Shown here in pieces: positions 1 to 8,799 of a stretch of DNA of 54,267 nt. Every line of letters begins with the position of its first letter. Position 1 is the stretch's first letter. Source of the DNA: Propionibacteriaceae bacterium (GTDB lineage Bacteria > Actinomycetota > Actinomycetes > Propionibacteriales > Propionibacteriaceae); NCBI GenBank assembly GCA_031265875.1, contig JAISCA010000057.1, positions 1 through 54,267 on the forward strand, in the 5' to 3' direction. Below the pieces are notes generated by a model, which was not told where the DNA came from, made no database searches, and saw nothing but the letters and a program-made list of their open reading frames with translations. Position numbers and translations under genes: made by a program.

Positions 1-1698
1 CTCACCCGACTCAGCCAAACCCAAAGAGATACCCGACGAATCAGCCGCGCCGACCGTCACCACCACCAAACCAGCGCTCCTGGGCTCAGTCGGACCGAGA
101 TAAGTCCGCTGGCCGCCCGTCCCAGACGACAGATCCGGATCCTGGGCGCTGTGGGTGGGCCGCCAAGCCACCGCGTCATAAGTGATCCGGATCAAAGCCG
201 TCCCCTCGGACAAACCCGTCACCCGATACTCCTGCCGGCCCGGAGCCCCCACCGGGGTCAAAGACACACTCGACACCGCCGCCGAACCACCGTCGAACGA
301 ATCCAAACGATCAGTCCCACCGTCGAAGTCCACCAACTCGAAATGATAATCAGGCTCGACGAAATAATTCCCAGTCGTGCCCTGCATGGCCTGCCAGACC
401 CGGATCGGGAACAAATCGAACGAACCACCCACATCCAATGACAGATGCTGACTGTCGTCCAAATTCAACAACAAACCAGACTCCAGACCGCCCGTCGGCG
501 CCGGATGATTGTCCAACTCCTCCAAATCCACCGTCACCGTGTACACCGGCACATCCGAACGGACTTTGAACTCCCGCGCCTCACGCAGCCACTCGCCCCC
601 ACCAGCCTCATAATGCAAATTAGCGCCATCCGGCAGACTGAACACCCACCTGTCATAACCATCATCGCCCGACACCGGCCCCGACACCGGCAGATGCTCA
701 GTGAAAGCCTCGAAATGCCGCACACCCTTCTCAAACACTCGGAACCTAGCCCCCGCCGTCACCGCCACCTCGAACCGATGCGGCGGCGCCAACTCCAAAT
801 AACCAGAGGTGCCATTTCCAAGCCACTTCCCGTCCACTAACCGCACCAGATCGGTCTGATAAGTCCATTTGAGAGTGTCCCGGAACGTGTTCAGGTACGC
901 ATTGGACGGGGCGTCGACAGCCGGCCACTCCACCTCCGGCCAATACAACAAACCACTCTTAGCCGAAGCCAACGACTGATCCTCCGGCGTCACCCTGTAC
1001 GAATACGCCTGACCCACATCATCCGGATTGTCCACCGCATCATAGAACTCACCCGCCGAACGCGCTATCACCAAATAATCCACATACGGCATATAACCAG
1101 CCACAGTCCGCGCCGGCTCGACCAGGTTACCCAGATAATCCCACAGCTCAATCTTCGAAACCGGCGACGACGGCGACAACTGGATCTTGGCCTGGCTCAA
1201 GAACAACTCCAACGGCGAACCATCACCGGCCGGCACCTCGAACACACCACCACCGACCCGATGACCATGACGGCCCCAGCCCTCCCAACTGTACGAACCA
1301 GGCGCCAACTCGAAAGCCAACCCATAAGACGGATACCCTGCAGAGCCAAAAGGATTCACCTGATCGAGCGTCCAAGACGAATCCGCCGCATAACCATAGG
1401 CCACGCCCACCACCGGCTGACCGTCCGAGTCGAACACCCGCAAATCACCATCCGCGATCAAATCGTCCCGCTTCCACAGATCGGCCAGATCATAAGCCGC
1501 GCAATCCGCCAAACCCAACCGATCCAACGCGCTCTGGTTCGGACAGCCCTCCTCCGTCCAATAGAACCGCACCATCCTCGCCCCACCGTCAGGCGGCGGG
1601 TCGTCCGCCCGGGCCTCCCAAGCCGACACCGGCGCCAGACCAGCCACCAAAGCCAACACCGCCACCAAAGCCGACACCACCCGAGCCCACGACCTCAT
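1..1698 (-). CDS. Large secreted surface protein, C-terminus beyond the window edge
   Basis: The frame is open from an ATG at 1698 to base 1, giving 566 residues with no stop. The N-terminus (MRSWARVVSALVAVL, ending near VSAWEARA) is a typical Sec signal peptide, so the product is exported. A GAGGGG ribosome-binding site lies about 6 nt upstream. The mature part is acidic and rich in Gly, Tyr and Trp. It reads as beta-sandwich-like segments, with a late region containing EPDYHFELV, GLSEGTALIRITYD and SAGLVVVTVG that resembles Ig-like repeats of surface proteins. I recognise no enzyme. It follows the riboswitch-led gene at 1830-2780 on the same strand after a 131-bp gap and may share its transcript. 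Codon use differs from the core genes: GGT, GAT, TAT, TTG, GCG and TCG are frequent, where neighbours prefer GGC, GAC and CTG. This suggests acquisition or a distinct evolutionary history. Confidence 0.85.
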   Translation of the reverse strand, partial: MRSWARVVSALVAVLALVAGLAPVSAWEARADDPPPDGGARMVRFYWTEEGCPNQSALDRLGLADCAAYDLADLWKRDDLIADGDLRVFDSDGQPVVGVAYGYAADSSWTLDQVNPFGSAGYPSYGLAFELAPGSYSWEGWGRHGHRVGGGVFEVPAGDGSPLELFLSQAKIQLSPSSPVSKIELWDYLGNLVEPARTVAGYMPYVDYLVIARSAGEFYDAVDNPDDVGQAYSYRVTPEDQSLASAKSGLLYWPEVEWPAVDAPSNAYLNTFRDTLKWTYQTDLVRLVDGKWLGNGTSGYLELAPPHRFEVAVTAGARFRVFEKGVRHFEAFTEHLPVSGPVSGDDGYDRWVFSLPDGANLHYEAGGGEWLREAREFKVRSDVPVYTVTVDLEELDNHPAPTGGLESGLLLNLDDSQHLSLDVGGSFDLFPIRVWQAMQGTTGNYFVEPDYHFELVDFDGGTDRLDSFDGGSAAVSSVSLTPVGAPGRQEYRVTGLSEGTALIRITYDAVAWRPTHSAQDPDLSSGTGGQRTYLGPTEPRSAGLVVVTVGAADSSGISLGLAESGE

Positions 1699-1829
1699 CG
1701 AAACCCCTCAACAAATAGACAGACGGAATGAAAACGAAACGAACCACGAACAGACCCAGCCCAGCCGACCGGAAACCACCCCGACAGGGACGGCCCCGGC
1801 CGGCCGGACCGAGCCTCGACAGATCAGAC
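1699..1829 (-). other. Intergenic gap between the two secreted-protein genes
   Basis: The 131 bp between the stop of the 316-residue protein and the start of the large surface protein contain a GC-rich self-complementary stretch (GGCCGGCCGG near 1798-1807), an A-rich stretch and the ribosome-binding site of the downstream gene. No U-tract terminator is evident, so co-transcription is possible. Confidence 0.4.
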
Positions 1830-2780
1830 CTACGAGACCGGCGGATCAGTCAGGACCTTCGGGAGCAACAGGTCGTAATACTCCACCGGGCCGAACCGCC
1901 ACACCACCAGATCGCCCTCGAACAGACGATAGACATCCGAACCGGCGTACTTCGAGACCTCCGTACGCACCCAATCCGTGCCATCGAACTGATAGACGCC
2001 GTACAACCAAACGCCTTCTGAGATGGGATTGGGATAGGCGGTGCCGTCGACCGTCATCGACTCCACCAGGTCACCAATACCCGGATAGAACCGATAGCTG
2101 ATACCACTCAGTTCCGGAATCGTGCCGTTGTACCACATCTGATAAGTGGCATCCAAAGCTGACGGATAGTTCGTGTTCAAGTCCTCGTAGAAGGTATTGG
2201 CCAGGATCGTGACACCGTCCGCCTCGTAATAGTTCGTCCCCGGCACGGCGGGATCGTAGACCCGGACGCTGATCGACGCCACATCGGCCACGAAATCATC
2301 AGCCAGACGCATCACCGTGATGCTAGTCGAATTTGTGTCACTCAGAGCGGGAGCGGCGGGACAGGTCAGGCCCGTCGCCAGCGGGTTGCACACCCCGAAG
2401 CTCATCGCCCCATAGGTGTCATCGCCGTCGACGGCCAACCACATGTTGTCGTACCAGCCCATGCCCGTGTCGGCCGCGTAGAAGTCGACCACCCCGCCGG
2501 TGATGCCATCATCCATCCGAGTCGCGATCTCGATACTCTCAGCGTCAGCTGAGCTGTCGAAATAGGTCGGGCCGTATTCATCACCAGCGGTCACCCGGGG
2601 AAACACATCCGTGTCACCGTAATTGAGGACGTAGGTGTAGTCGCCGAGAGACACCATGTACGGGTCAGTCGACGCGGCCTGAACCGGCGGCGCCATCAAA
2701 CCCATCGCGACGACGACGGCGACTCCCGCTGCCACCAAGGAAGCACTCCAACGCTTCCCTCGCTTGATCATCTTGAACAT
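1830..2780 (-). CDS. Secreted protein with a transcobalamin-like (DUF4430-type) C-terminal region
   Basis: The product has 316 residues. The start is an ATG with AAAGGA about 7 nt upstream. The N-terminus has a basic head (MFKMIKRGKRW), a hydrophobic core and a PPVQAAS cleavage region, so it is exported. The mature chain is acidic and Tyr/Asp-rich, with one Cys pair near residue 130. Residues about 240-305 (GVWLYGVYQFDG, then YRLFEGDLVVWRFGP) match the pattern of the DUF4430 family, the transcobalamin-like C-terminal domain, where a Trp-Tyr strand is followed by a GD-x-x-x-WR-x strand. This assignment is by eye. A cobalamin-type riboswitch sits in the leader about 500 nt upstream on the same strand, which fits a role in binding corrinoid at the cell surface. 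No transporter gene is visible; the left window edge cuts the locus. Function is inferred. Confidence 0.85.
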   Translation of the reverse strand: MFKMIKRGKRWSASLVAAGVAVVVAMGLMAPPVQAASTDPYMVSLGDYTYVLNYGDTDVFPRVTAGDEYGPTYFDSSADAESIEIATRMDDGITGGVVDFYAADTGMGWYDNMWLAVDGDDTYGAMSFGVCNPLATGLTCPAAPALSDTNSTSITVMRLADDFVADVASISVRVYDPAVPGTNYYEADGVTILANTFYEDLNTNYPSALDATYQMWYNGTIPELSGISYRFYPGIGDLVESMTVDGTAYPNPISEGVWLYGVYQFDGTDWVRTEVSKYAGSDVYRLFEGDLVVWRFGPVEYYDLLLPKVLTDPPVS

Positions 2781-3277
2781 CAGTGTTCCTTTCTAAGGAA
2801 GTGAATCAATATCGATAGGGGATAGGGAACCGGCGGACACAGTCCAGCTGCGACCACCGGCCGGGACGGATAGGACATAGTCGGACCGACCCGACACGGC
2901 CGTCTCGAAGGAACGGCAGGATGACAGACCAAGACAACCTGACGGGATGTCCTAGCCGGTGAGAGGCGCCAGGCGCACCGAAGGAACGCCTCCGCCGAGG
3001 GGAACGAGACGACTCTGGGAGCCGCTCTCGCCAGTGGGCACAGGTGTGACTAGCCGCTACGTCACACCTCTGATTCCGGCCTGAGGCCGGGTTCCGGCGT
3101 ATCCACCCCGCCGAGAGCACCACACCGGCCTCGACCACCGCCATCAGACCCAGACGGCCAAAACCGACTGGACGGGGATGAACGACGGAGGTGGTAGACA
3201 CCAGATGACCTCTCGGTAGCGATCCCGAGGGGGCACCCAGTACGGGTTCCTCCCCGTAGACACGACGGACGGAACGC
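2781..3277 (-). other. Long riboswitch leader, non-coding, with hairpins
   Basis: About 500 nt separate the riboswitch core from the first ATG. The leader contains a perfect 9-bp stem (3042-3050 with 3061-3069, AGGTGTGAC arms, 10-nt loop) and a 6-bp stem (CCGGCC-TGA-GGCCGG, 3076-3090). Neither is followed by a U tract, so a classical intrinsic terminator is not evident; an attenuator or a site controlling translation is possible. Open frames here look incidental. Confidence 0.55.
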
Positions 3278-3395
3278 TGACTGCGAGCTGGCCATCGGAC
3301 TCGTCCTAAAGGAATTCACACCCCAATAGGCATACCGTTGCGGCTCAGTGCCGGATTCTCACCGGCTTCCCCAGACAAGCAGCATCTTCAATTGT
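3278..3395 (-). promoter_or_regulatory. Cobalamin riboswitch
   Basis: On the minus strand 3371-3333 reads GGGAAGCCGGTGAGAATCC followed by GGCACTGAGCCGCAACGGTA. This matches the conserved cobalamin-riboswitch core (GGGAA, GGTG, AATCC, CTG, CCGCAACGGTA). Further along, 3302-3287 reads GAGTCCGATGGCCAGC, corresponding to the conserved AGTCCGA element that closes the core. The flanking GCTGC and GCAG segments can pair as a closing stem. The aptamer lies in the gap after the ketopantoate-reductase-like gene, about 500 nt upstream of the secreted protein at 1830-2780, with no other gene between. The boundaries are approximate and I did not fold it. The expected behaviour, reduced expression when cobalamin is plentiful, comes from family knowledge. 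Confidence 0.88.
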
Positions 3396-3512
3396 GGGAG
3401 TCCGATCCGCCCGACAGAGGACGAAGGGGGCTGTAAACCCCAGCCTTCCACCACTGGCCCGGAAGCGCAACCCCTATACGGGAAATCTTCACCGGATCGC
3501 CCCCGGCCCCGT

Positions 3513-4445
3513 TCAGCCCTTAGGCCAGGTCTCCTGCTTGGCCCTCAGAGCCAAAGCGATCAAACGGTTGACCGGGGCGTCCAAACCGAGGGCCTGGCTC
3601 CGGCCCACCACCTCGTCGGCGAATAGCTCGATTTCCATGGGGCGGTGGAAGCGGGCGTCTTGGGCCATCGAGGTGTACCCGGCTGGGTCCAGACCGTCGA
3701 TGGTGGCCAGGATGGCGCTCAGGTCGTCCTCGGTCACCGCCACCTGGCTGGCCTGAGCCAGGGCGAAGGCCTCGGCTTGGGCGGCCACCATCAGGGCGCG
3801 GGCGCTGGAGCCGGGAACCTGGAAGGGGGCGTAGGGGGCTTCCAACAGGGCCGAGGCCTGGTTGACGCCGACGTTGAGGATGAACTTCTTCCACAAAGCC
3901 CGTTCCATGTCGTCTGGCGCCAGATAGGGCAGGCCGCAGGCGGTCAGAATCACCTCCAGCCGGAGCCGGCCGGGCGAGGGCGGCTGACCCGGCGAGTCGC
4001 CGAAGTTGAGTTGCCCGAGCGAGTAGTAGCGGAAACCAGTCTGATCACGCCCGGCGTTGCTGCCCAGGCTGATGGCCCAGGGCACGTAGGCCTGGGGGAA
4101 ACGCTGGCGCAGGCGCTCCTCGCTGGAGATGCCGTTGAGCAAACTGACGAGGGCGGTGTCCGGCCCGACCAGCGGCTCCAGATCGGCCATGGCCTGATCC
4201 AAGTCGTGCTGTTTGACCGCCACCAAGATGAGGTCCAAGAGGCCACGGTCGGCTCCGGGGAAGCTCGGGTCGAGTACGGCCGGGGCGTAATGGACACCGT
4301 TGACGGTGACGCCCTGGCACCGTAGCCGCTCGGCCCGGTGGCCGGAGGCGATGACCGACAGGTCCAGCGCCGGATCGCGCTCCAACAGATAGGACAGGTT
4401 GGCGGCGCCGAGAGCGCCCACTCCGATCAGACCGATCCGACTCAC
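3513..4445 (-). CDS. 2-dehydropantoate (ketopantoate) 2-reductase family protein
   Basis: The frame can be extended upstream, but the likely start is the GTG at 4445, because GGAGGAAGG lies just upstream and the protein then opens directly with the nucleotide-binding strand SRIGLIGVGALGAANL. This gives 310 residues, normal for the PanE/ApbA family. An N-terminal Rossmann domain carries the Gly-rich loop, then LILVAVKQHDL, which holds the conserved Lys of the family, and SLLNGISSEE. The C-terminal helical domain includes ERALWKKFILNVGVNQASAL, the typical W-K-K/N-x-x-x-N-x-x-x-N motif. The family reduces ketopantoate to pantoate with NADPH in coenzyme A synthesis. Related reductases with other substrates share this fold, so the substrate is uncertain. 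It is divergent from the glycosyltransferase at 4525. Confidence 0.85.
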   Translation of the reverse strand: MSRIGLIGVGALGAANLSYLLERDPALDLSVIASGHRAERLRCQGVTVNGVHYAPAVLDPSFPGADRGLLDLILVAVKQHDLDQAMADLEPLVGPDTALVSLLNGISSEERLRQRFPQAYVPWAISLGSNAGRDQTGFRYYSLGQLNFGDSPGQPPSPGRLRLEVILTACGLPYLAPDDMERALWKKFILNVGVNQASALLEAPYAPFQVPGSSARALMVAAQAEAFALAQASQVAVTEDDLSAILATIDGLDPAGYTSMAQDARFHRPMEIELFADEVVGRSQALGLDAPVNRLIALALRAKQETWPKG

Positions 4446-4524
4446 GACAGCCTTCCTCCCGGCCGGCGTCCGCCGACCCAAGACAACCGTAGCCGCCGCC
4501 GGCGGTCGCAGTAGAGTGTGGCCA

Positions 4525-5472
4525 ATGAGCCGGGAGCAGCCTGATTGGACCGTCCGGGTCGTCTGCGTGGTGGACGAGCCGGATCGACGCCTGTCCCGTT
4601 TCATCGCCAGCCTGGCCCAGGCCACCTCGGCCAAGGTCGACTTGGTGGTGGTCGCCCCGGCCGGCCGCCACGCCGCTCTGGAGCAGGCCCGGGCCCAGGG
4701 CGCCCGTCTGATCGAGGTCGGGCGGTCCTTGAGCTACGGCGCCCGCGTCAACCTGGGCGTGGGCGACCTCGGGGCCGACTGGCTGGCCATCGCCCGGCCC
4801 GACATCGACTGGCGCCCCGGCGCCATCGACCGCCTGATCGCGGCCGCCCAAGCCGATCCCCGCCTGGGGGCGGTGGGGCCGCGTCTGATCCGCCCGGACG
4901 GCCGCCTGCACCCATCGGCCCACCGCTCGGCCCGGGCCTTGGCCCATCTGGCCCTGGGCCTGGGGCCGGTCCTGGCCAGCCGGGTCGAACGCGGTCAACC
5001 GCGTCCGCCGCACCGGCTCGATCTGACCCTAGGCGAGGCCGCCCGCCGCGTCGGCTGGCTGTCGACTTGCTGCCTCCTGCTCAGGCCAGCCGCCTTCGCC
5101 GCTGTCGGCGGTTTCAACGAGAACTATTCCCATTTCTTCGAGGACGGCGATCTGGCCGAGCGCCTAGCGGCCGAGGGCTGGGCCAGCCTCTACCTGCCTG
5201 CGGCCGAGGCCGGTTTCACGCCCCGTCCGCTGTCCCGCGTCCAAGCCGTCGGTCTGATCCGATCGCACTACCGCGGGGCCCGTCTCTACCTGGCCGATCG
5301 GTTGCCGCGCTGGTTCCAAGCCCCGCTGCGCTGGAGCGTCAACTTCAGCCTGGCCCTACGCCTGCGCCTGGCCGTCCTGCTGATCCTGTTGCGTGGTCCG
5401 CGCCGGTTGAGCCAAGGCGAGCCCAAGCCCCCGCGCCCCCGCCGGTTCGGCCGCCGGCCCAAACGCCGCTGA
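4525..5472 (+). CDS. Family 2 glycosyltransferase, rhamnosyltransferase-like
   Basis: The open frame extends upstream, but the ATG at 4525 (MSREQPDWTVRVV) gives a normal 315-residue enzyme and clears the divergent gene. The chain shows the GT-A layout of GT2 enzymes: a nucleotide-sugar binding strand (VRVVCVVDEPDRRL), a metal-site region (WLAIARPDIDW), and the acceptor-side motif GGFNENYSHFFEDGDLAERL, which matches the conserved G-F-(D/N)-E-x-(F/Y)-x-x-x-x-E-D-x-D-L of WbbL-like rhamnosyltransferases. The C-terminus is strongly basic and Pro-rich, with a hydrophobic segment (LAVLLILL) that may contact the membrane. A role in cell-wall polysaccharide assembly is likely; donor and acceptor are not determined. 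It converges with clpC over a strong hairpin. Confidence 0.85.
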   Translation: MSREQPDWTVRVVCVVDEPDRRLSRFIASLAQATSAKVDLVVVAPAGRHAALEQARAQGARLIEVGRSLSYGARVNLGVGDLGADWLAIARPDIDWRPGAIDRLIAAAQADPRLGAVGPRLIRPDGRLHPSAHRSARALAHLALGLGPVLASRVERGQPRPPHRLDLTLGEAARRVGWLSTCCLLLRPAAFAAVGGFNENYSHFFEDGDLAERLAAEGWASLYLPAAEAGFTPRPLSRVQAVGLIRSHYRGARLYLADRLPRWFQAPLRWSVNFSLALRLRLAVLLILLRGPRRLSQGEPKPPRPRRFGRRPKRR

Positions 5473-5570
5473 ACCCAAGCGCAGCCAGCCCCAGTCCGCG
5501 CCAGAAGAGCGCCAGCCCCAGCCCGGGGGAGAACCCCTGGACAAGCCAGAAGAGCCCCTGGACAGGCCAG

Positions 5571-5601
5571 CGCCCGGCCGGTTGATGGGACCGACCGGGC
5601 G
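5571..5601. terminator. Hairpin between convergent glycosyltransferase and clpC genes
   Basis: CGCCCGGCCGGT at 5571-5582 pairs with ACCGACCGGGCG at 5590-5601 (one mismatch) across a 7-nt loop. It lies between two convergent stop codons and can serve both strands. No U tract follows, as is common in high-GC actinobacteria. Confidence 0.6.
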
Positions 5602-5623
5602 CCAGATGCCTTCAGACCCGGGT

Positions 5624-8134
5624 TCAGGCTGGTTCGGCCGAGGCCGTCAGCTCCTCCACCGGCAGGTCGGGAATGTGACCGGCCTCCGCGCCCGTGAAGA
5701 CGAAAGGCTGATCCTCGCCCTCATCGGCCACGTCGACCAGCACGACCTGGCCCGGCCGCAACTCGCCGAAGAGGATCTTCTCGGCCAGAGCGTCCTCGAT
5801 GTCGCGCTGGATGGCGCGCCGCAAGGGGCGAGCCCCCAGCACCGGGTCGTAACCCCGCTGAGCGATCAGGGACTTGGCCGCCGGAGTCAACTCGATGCCC
5901 ATGTCGCGGTCGGCCAGCCGGGTCTCGATCTGCTTCACCAGCAGGTCCACGATCAGCTCGATGTCGGCCGGGGACAGCTGATGGAAGACGACGATCTCAT
6001 CCACCCGGTTGAGGAACTCAGGACGGAAATGCTGCTTCAGCTCGTCCGACACCTTGGCCTTCATCGCCTCATACGAGGTGGCGGCGTCGCCGCCCCTTTG
6101 GAAGCCCAGATTGACGGCCTTGGAGATATCCCGCGTGCCCAGGTTCGTGGTCATCACAATGACCGTGTTCTTAAAGTCGACCACGCGGCCTTGGGCGTCG
6201 GTCAAACGGCCTTCGTCCAGGATCTGGAGCAGCGAATTGAAGATGTCCGGGTGGGCCTTTTCAATCTCGTCGAACAAAACCACCGAGAATGGCTTACGCC
6301 TGATCTTCTCCGTCAACTGACCGCCTTCTTCGTACCCGACATAGCCGGGCGGCGAACCGAACATACGCGAGGCGGTGTGCTTCTCTGAGTATTCACTCAT
6401 GTCCAAGGTGATAAGAGCGTCCTCGTCCCCGAACAGGAACTCGGTCAGGGCCTTAGTCAGCTCGGTCTTGCCGACCCCGGAGGGGCCGGCGAAGATGAAC
6501 GAGCCGGAGGGCCGCTTGGGATCCTTCAGGCCGGCCCGGGTCCGCCTGATGGAACGGGCCAAGGACTTGACGGCGTCGGCCTGGCCGATGATGCGCCGGC
6601 CGATCTCCTGTTCCATCTTGAGCAGCCGGGAAGACTCCTCCTCGGTCAGCTTGAAGACCGGGATGCCAGTGGACGAACTCAGCACCTCGGCGATCTGCTC
6701 CTCGTCGACCTGGGCCGGGATGGCCTCGTCGCCGGAGCGCCACTGCTTCTCCAAGCTGGTCCGCTCGGCCGCCAGCCCCTGCTCGGTGTCGCGCAGGCCG
6801 GCCGCCCGCTCGTACTCCTGGGACTCGATGGCGGAGTCCTTCTCTAGCCGCACCTGGGCGATGCGGTCGTCCAGCTCGCGCAGGTCGGGCGGGGCTGTCA
6901 TGCGCTTGATGCGCAACCGGGCGCCGGCCTCGTCGATCAAGTCGATGGCCTTGTCGGGCAGGAAGCGGTCGGAGACATAACGCTCGGCCAAGCGGGCGGC
7001 GGCGGTCAGAGCGGCGTCGGTGATGACGATCTTGTGGTGGGCCTCGTAACGGTCGCGCAGGCCCTTCAGGATCTCGATGGTGAGCGCGACGGACGGCTCC
7101 GCCACCTGGATGGGCTGGAAGCGACGCTCCAGAGCGGCGTCCTTCTCGATGTGCTTGCGGTACTCGTCCAAGGTGGTGGCGCCGACGGTTTGCAACTCGC
7201 CCCGGGCCAGCATCGGCTTCAAGATGCTGGCGGCGTCGATGGCGCCCTCGGCCGCCCCGGCCCCGACCAGGGTGTGGATCTCGTCGATGAAGAGCATGAC
7301 GTCGCCCCGGTTGCGGATCTCGGCCAAGACCTTCTTCAGCCGCTCCTCGAAGTCGCCGCGATAACGCGAACCAGCCACCAGGGCGCCCATGTCCAGGCTA
7401 TAGATCTGCTTGTTGCGCAGGGTCTCAGGGACGTCGCCGCGCACGATGGCCTGGGACAGACCTTCGACCACGGCCGTCTTGCCCACGCCGGGCTGGCCGA
7501 TCAGAACCGGGTTGTTCTTGGTCCTCCGGCTCAGGACCGTCATGACCCGCTCGATCTCCTGGTGCCGGCCGATCACCGGATCAAGCTTGCCGTCCCGGGC
7601 GGCCTGGGTCAGGTTGCGACCGAACTGCTCCAAGATCTTGGAGGTGGACGGCCCGGGGCCCTTCTCCGGGGCGCCGGCGGTGGCGGCCTGCTTGGTCTGG
7701 AAACCAGACAACAGTTGCAAGACGGTGTCGCGGATCTGGTTGAGGTCGCCGCCCAGCTTGATCATGATCTGGGCCGCCACGCCCTCGCCCTCGCGGATCA
7801 GGCCGAGCAGGATGTGCTCGGTGCCGATATACGAGTGGTTGAGCTGGAGGGCCTCACGCAAGGACAACTCCAGCACACGCTTGGCCCGAGGCGTGAAGGG
7901 GATGTGACCGGTCGGGGCCTGTTGGCCATGGCCGATGATCTCCTCGACCTGCTCGCGCACCGCCGTCAGCGTGATCCCCAGTGACTCCAAGGCCTTGGCC
8001 GCGATGCCCTCCCCCTCATGGATCAGCCCCAGCAGAACATGCTCAGTGCCGATGTAGTTATTGTTGAGCATACGAGCCTCGTCCTGGGCCAGGATGACCA
8101 CCCGGCGAGCACGATCCGTGAATCTCTCGAACAT
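5624..8134 (-). CDS. clpC: ATP-dependent Clp protease ATP-binding subunit ClpC
   Basis: The product has 836 residues, the usual ClpC length. An ATG is preceded by AGGAGAGG. The order is: two Clp N-terminal repeats ([20 protein letters not shown] and a second copy near residue 80), AAA domain 1 with Walker A GQPGVGKT and Walker [11 protein letters not shown], a middle UVR-type helix (about 415-450, [12 protein letters not shown]), AAA domain 2 with Walker A GPSGVGKT and [11 protein letters not shown], then the C-terminal D2-small domain. ClpC unfolds substrates and feeds them to ClpP in the cytoplasm. The gene lies downstream of lsr2, as in mycobacteria, where lysS-lsr2-clpC are adjacent; here lysS sits about 20 kb away. 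The C-terminal tail is short and acidic ([10 protein letters not shown]). Confidence 0.97.
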   Translation of the reverse strand: MFERFTDRARRVVILAQDEARMLNNNYIGTEHVLLGLIHEGEGIAAKALESLGITLTAVREQVEEIIGHGQQAPTGHIPFTPRAKRVLELSLREALQLNHSYIGTEHILLGLIREGEGVAAQIMIKLGGDLNQIRDTVLQLLSGFQTKQAATAGAPEKGPGPSTSKILEQFGRNLTQAARDGKLDPVIGRHQEIERVMTVLSRRTKNNPVLIGQPGVGKTAVVEGLSQAIVRGDVPETLRNKQIYSLDMGALVAGSRYRGDFEERLKKVLAEIRNRGDVMLFIDEIHTLVGAGAAEGAIDAASILKPMLARGELQTVGATTLDEYRKHIEKDAALERRFQPIQVAEPSVALTIEILKGLRDRYEAHHKIVITDAALTAAARLAERYVSDRFLPDKAIDLIDEAGARLRIKRMTAPPDLRELDDRIAQVRLEKDSAIESQEYERAAGLRDTEQGLAAERTSLEKQWRSGDEAIPAQVDEEQIAEVLSSSTGIPVFKLTEEESSRLLKMEQEIGRRIIGQADAVKSLARSIRRTRAGLKDPKRPSGSFIFAGPSGVGKTELTKALTEFLFGDEDALITLDMSEYSEKHTASRMFGSPPGYVGYEEGGQLTEKIRRKPFSVVLFDEIEKAHPDIFNSLLQILDEGRLTDAQGRVVDFKNTVIVMTTNLGTRDISKAVNLGFQRGGDAATSYEAMKAKVSDELKQHFRPEFLNRVDEIVVFHQLSPADIELIVDLLVKQIETRLADRDMGIELTPAAKSLIAQRGYDPVLGARPLRRAIQRDIEDALAEKILFGELRPGQVVLVDVADEGEDQPFVFTGAEAGHIPDLPVEELTASAEPA

Positions 8135-8240
8135 TACCTCTCCTTGATCACCAGCGATGCCGCCCGAGCGGTGGCGTACGGAGCGATCACCATTTCAGTG
8201 TAGTGAACGCGACCAACTCGGTGGATCTTCCCATCCAGCA

Positions 8241-8267
8241 CTGACACTGGACGGGCTGACACTGGAC
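8241..8267. repeat. 12-bp direct repeat upstream of clpC
   Basis: CTGACACTGGAC occurs at 8241-8252 and again at 8256-8267, a 15-bp period. It lies about 110 bp upstream of the clpC start, between the lsr2 end and clpC, where a regulator could bind. No known operator is recognised. Confidence 0.5.
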
Positions 8268-8276
8268 CCACAGACG

Positions 8277-8308
8277 GCGACGCCGCCGCTGGCGGGCGGC
8301 GGCGTCGC
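8277..8308 (-). terminator. Strong hairpin after lsr2
   Basis: GCGACGCCGCCGC (8277-8289) pairs perfectly with GCGGCGGCGTCGC (8296-8308) across a 6-nt loop. This 13-bp GC stem lies downstream of lsr2 and upstream of clpC on their shared strand. It probably ends lsr2 transcription; there is no U tract. Confidence 0.6.
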
Positions 8309-8481
8309 AGGTCCGATGGAATGGTAGCCCCAGTCCTGAAACGGTTCCCCCGTGTTGCCGGCGGGAGAACCAGGCCAGATCGGGCGACGGCCGGCCGCCG
8401 ACGAGGCGGCAGGCAGTCGGTCTGATCGAGGGGCCGGCTTCCAGTCAGACTGGCCTTCGGCGCAGGCCGATGAGACCTGGC

Positions 8482-8799
8482 CTAGTGCGCGGCGTTGTAA
8501 GCCTCCCTGACCTTGCTCGGGATGCGACCGCGGGCCGACACCTCGTGGCCATTGGCCACAGCCCAAGCCCTGATCTCGGCGATGTCACCGGCGGCGGCGG
8601 GCCGCCGGCCAGTCACACGCCGGCCGCCCACGCGACGGGCTTTGTCGATCCACTTGCCGAAGTCGGCTCGCAGATCGGCGGCATGAGCCGACGACAAATC
8701 GATCTCATAAGAAACCCCATCCAATGAAAAAGCCACCATGCCTTCGGCGATCGATCCATCGATATCGTCGATCAGCACTACTTCGGTCCGCTTAGCCAT
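8482..8799 (-). CDS. lsr2: Nucleoid-associated protein Lsr2
   Basis: The second of two adjacent ATGs gives MAKRTEVVLIDDIDG, the standard Lsr2 N-terminus, and 105 residues. The N-terminal dimerisation domain (VVLIDDIDGS, then VSYEIDLSSAHAADLRADF) and the C-terminal DNA-binding domain (IRAWAVANGHEVSARGRIP) are both complete, with the RGRIP AT-hook-like motif that reads the minor groove of AT-rich DNA. A GAAGGGC sequence precedes the start. Lsr2 is the actinobacterial xenogeneic silencer. Its presence is relevant to the low-GC locus at 30-35 kb, a natural candidate target (inference). Confidence 0.97.
   Translation of the reverse strand: MAKRTEVVLIDDIDGSIAEGMVAFSLDGVSYEIDLSSAHAADLRADFGKWIDKARRVGGRRVTGRRPAAAGDIAEIRAWAVANGHEVSARGRIPSKVREAYNAAH

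Noticed and set aside
151-2021. Plus-strand frames opposite the two secreted proteins
   Set aside because: Their sequences are Arg/His/Pro-rich and typical of antisense frames; the minus-strand genes have signal peptides and ribosome-binding sites.
2806-3201. 131-codon frame in the riboswitch leader
   Set aside because: No ribosome-binding site, no protein-like composition, and it overlaps the structured leader.
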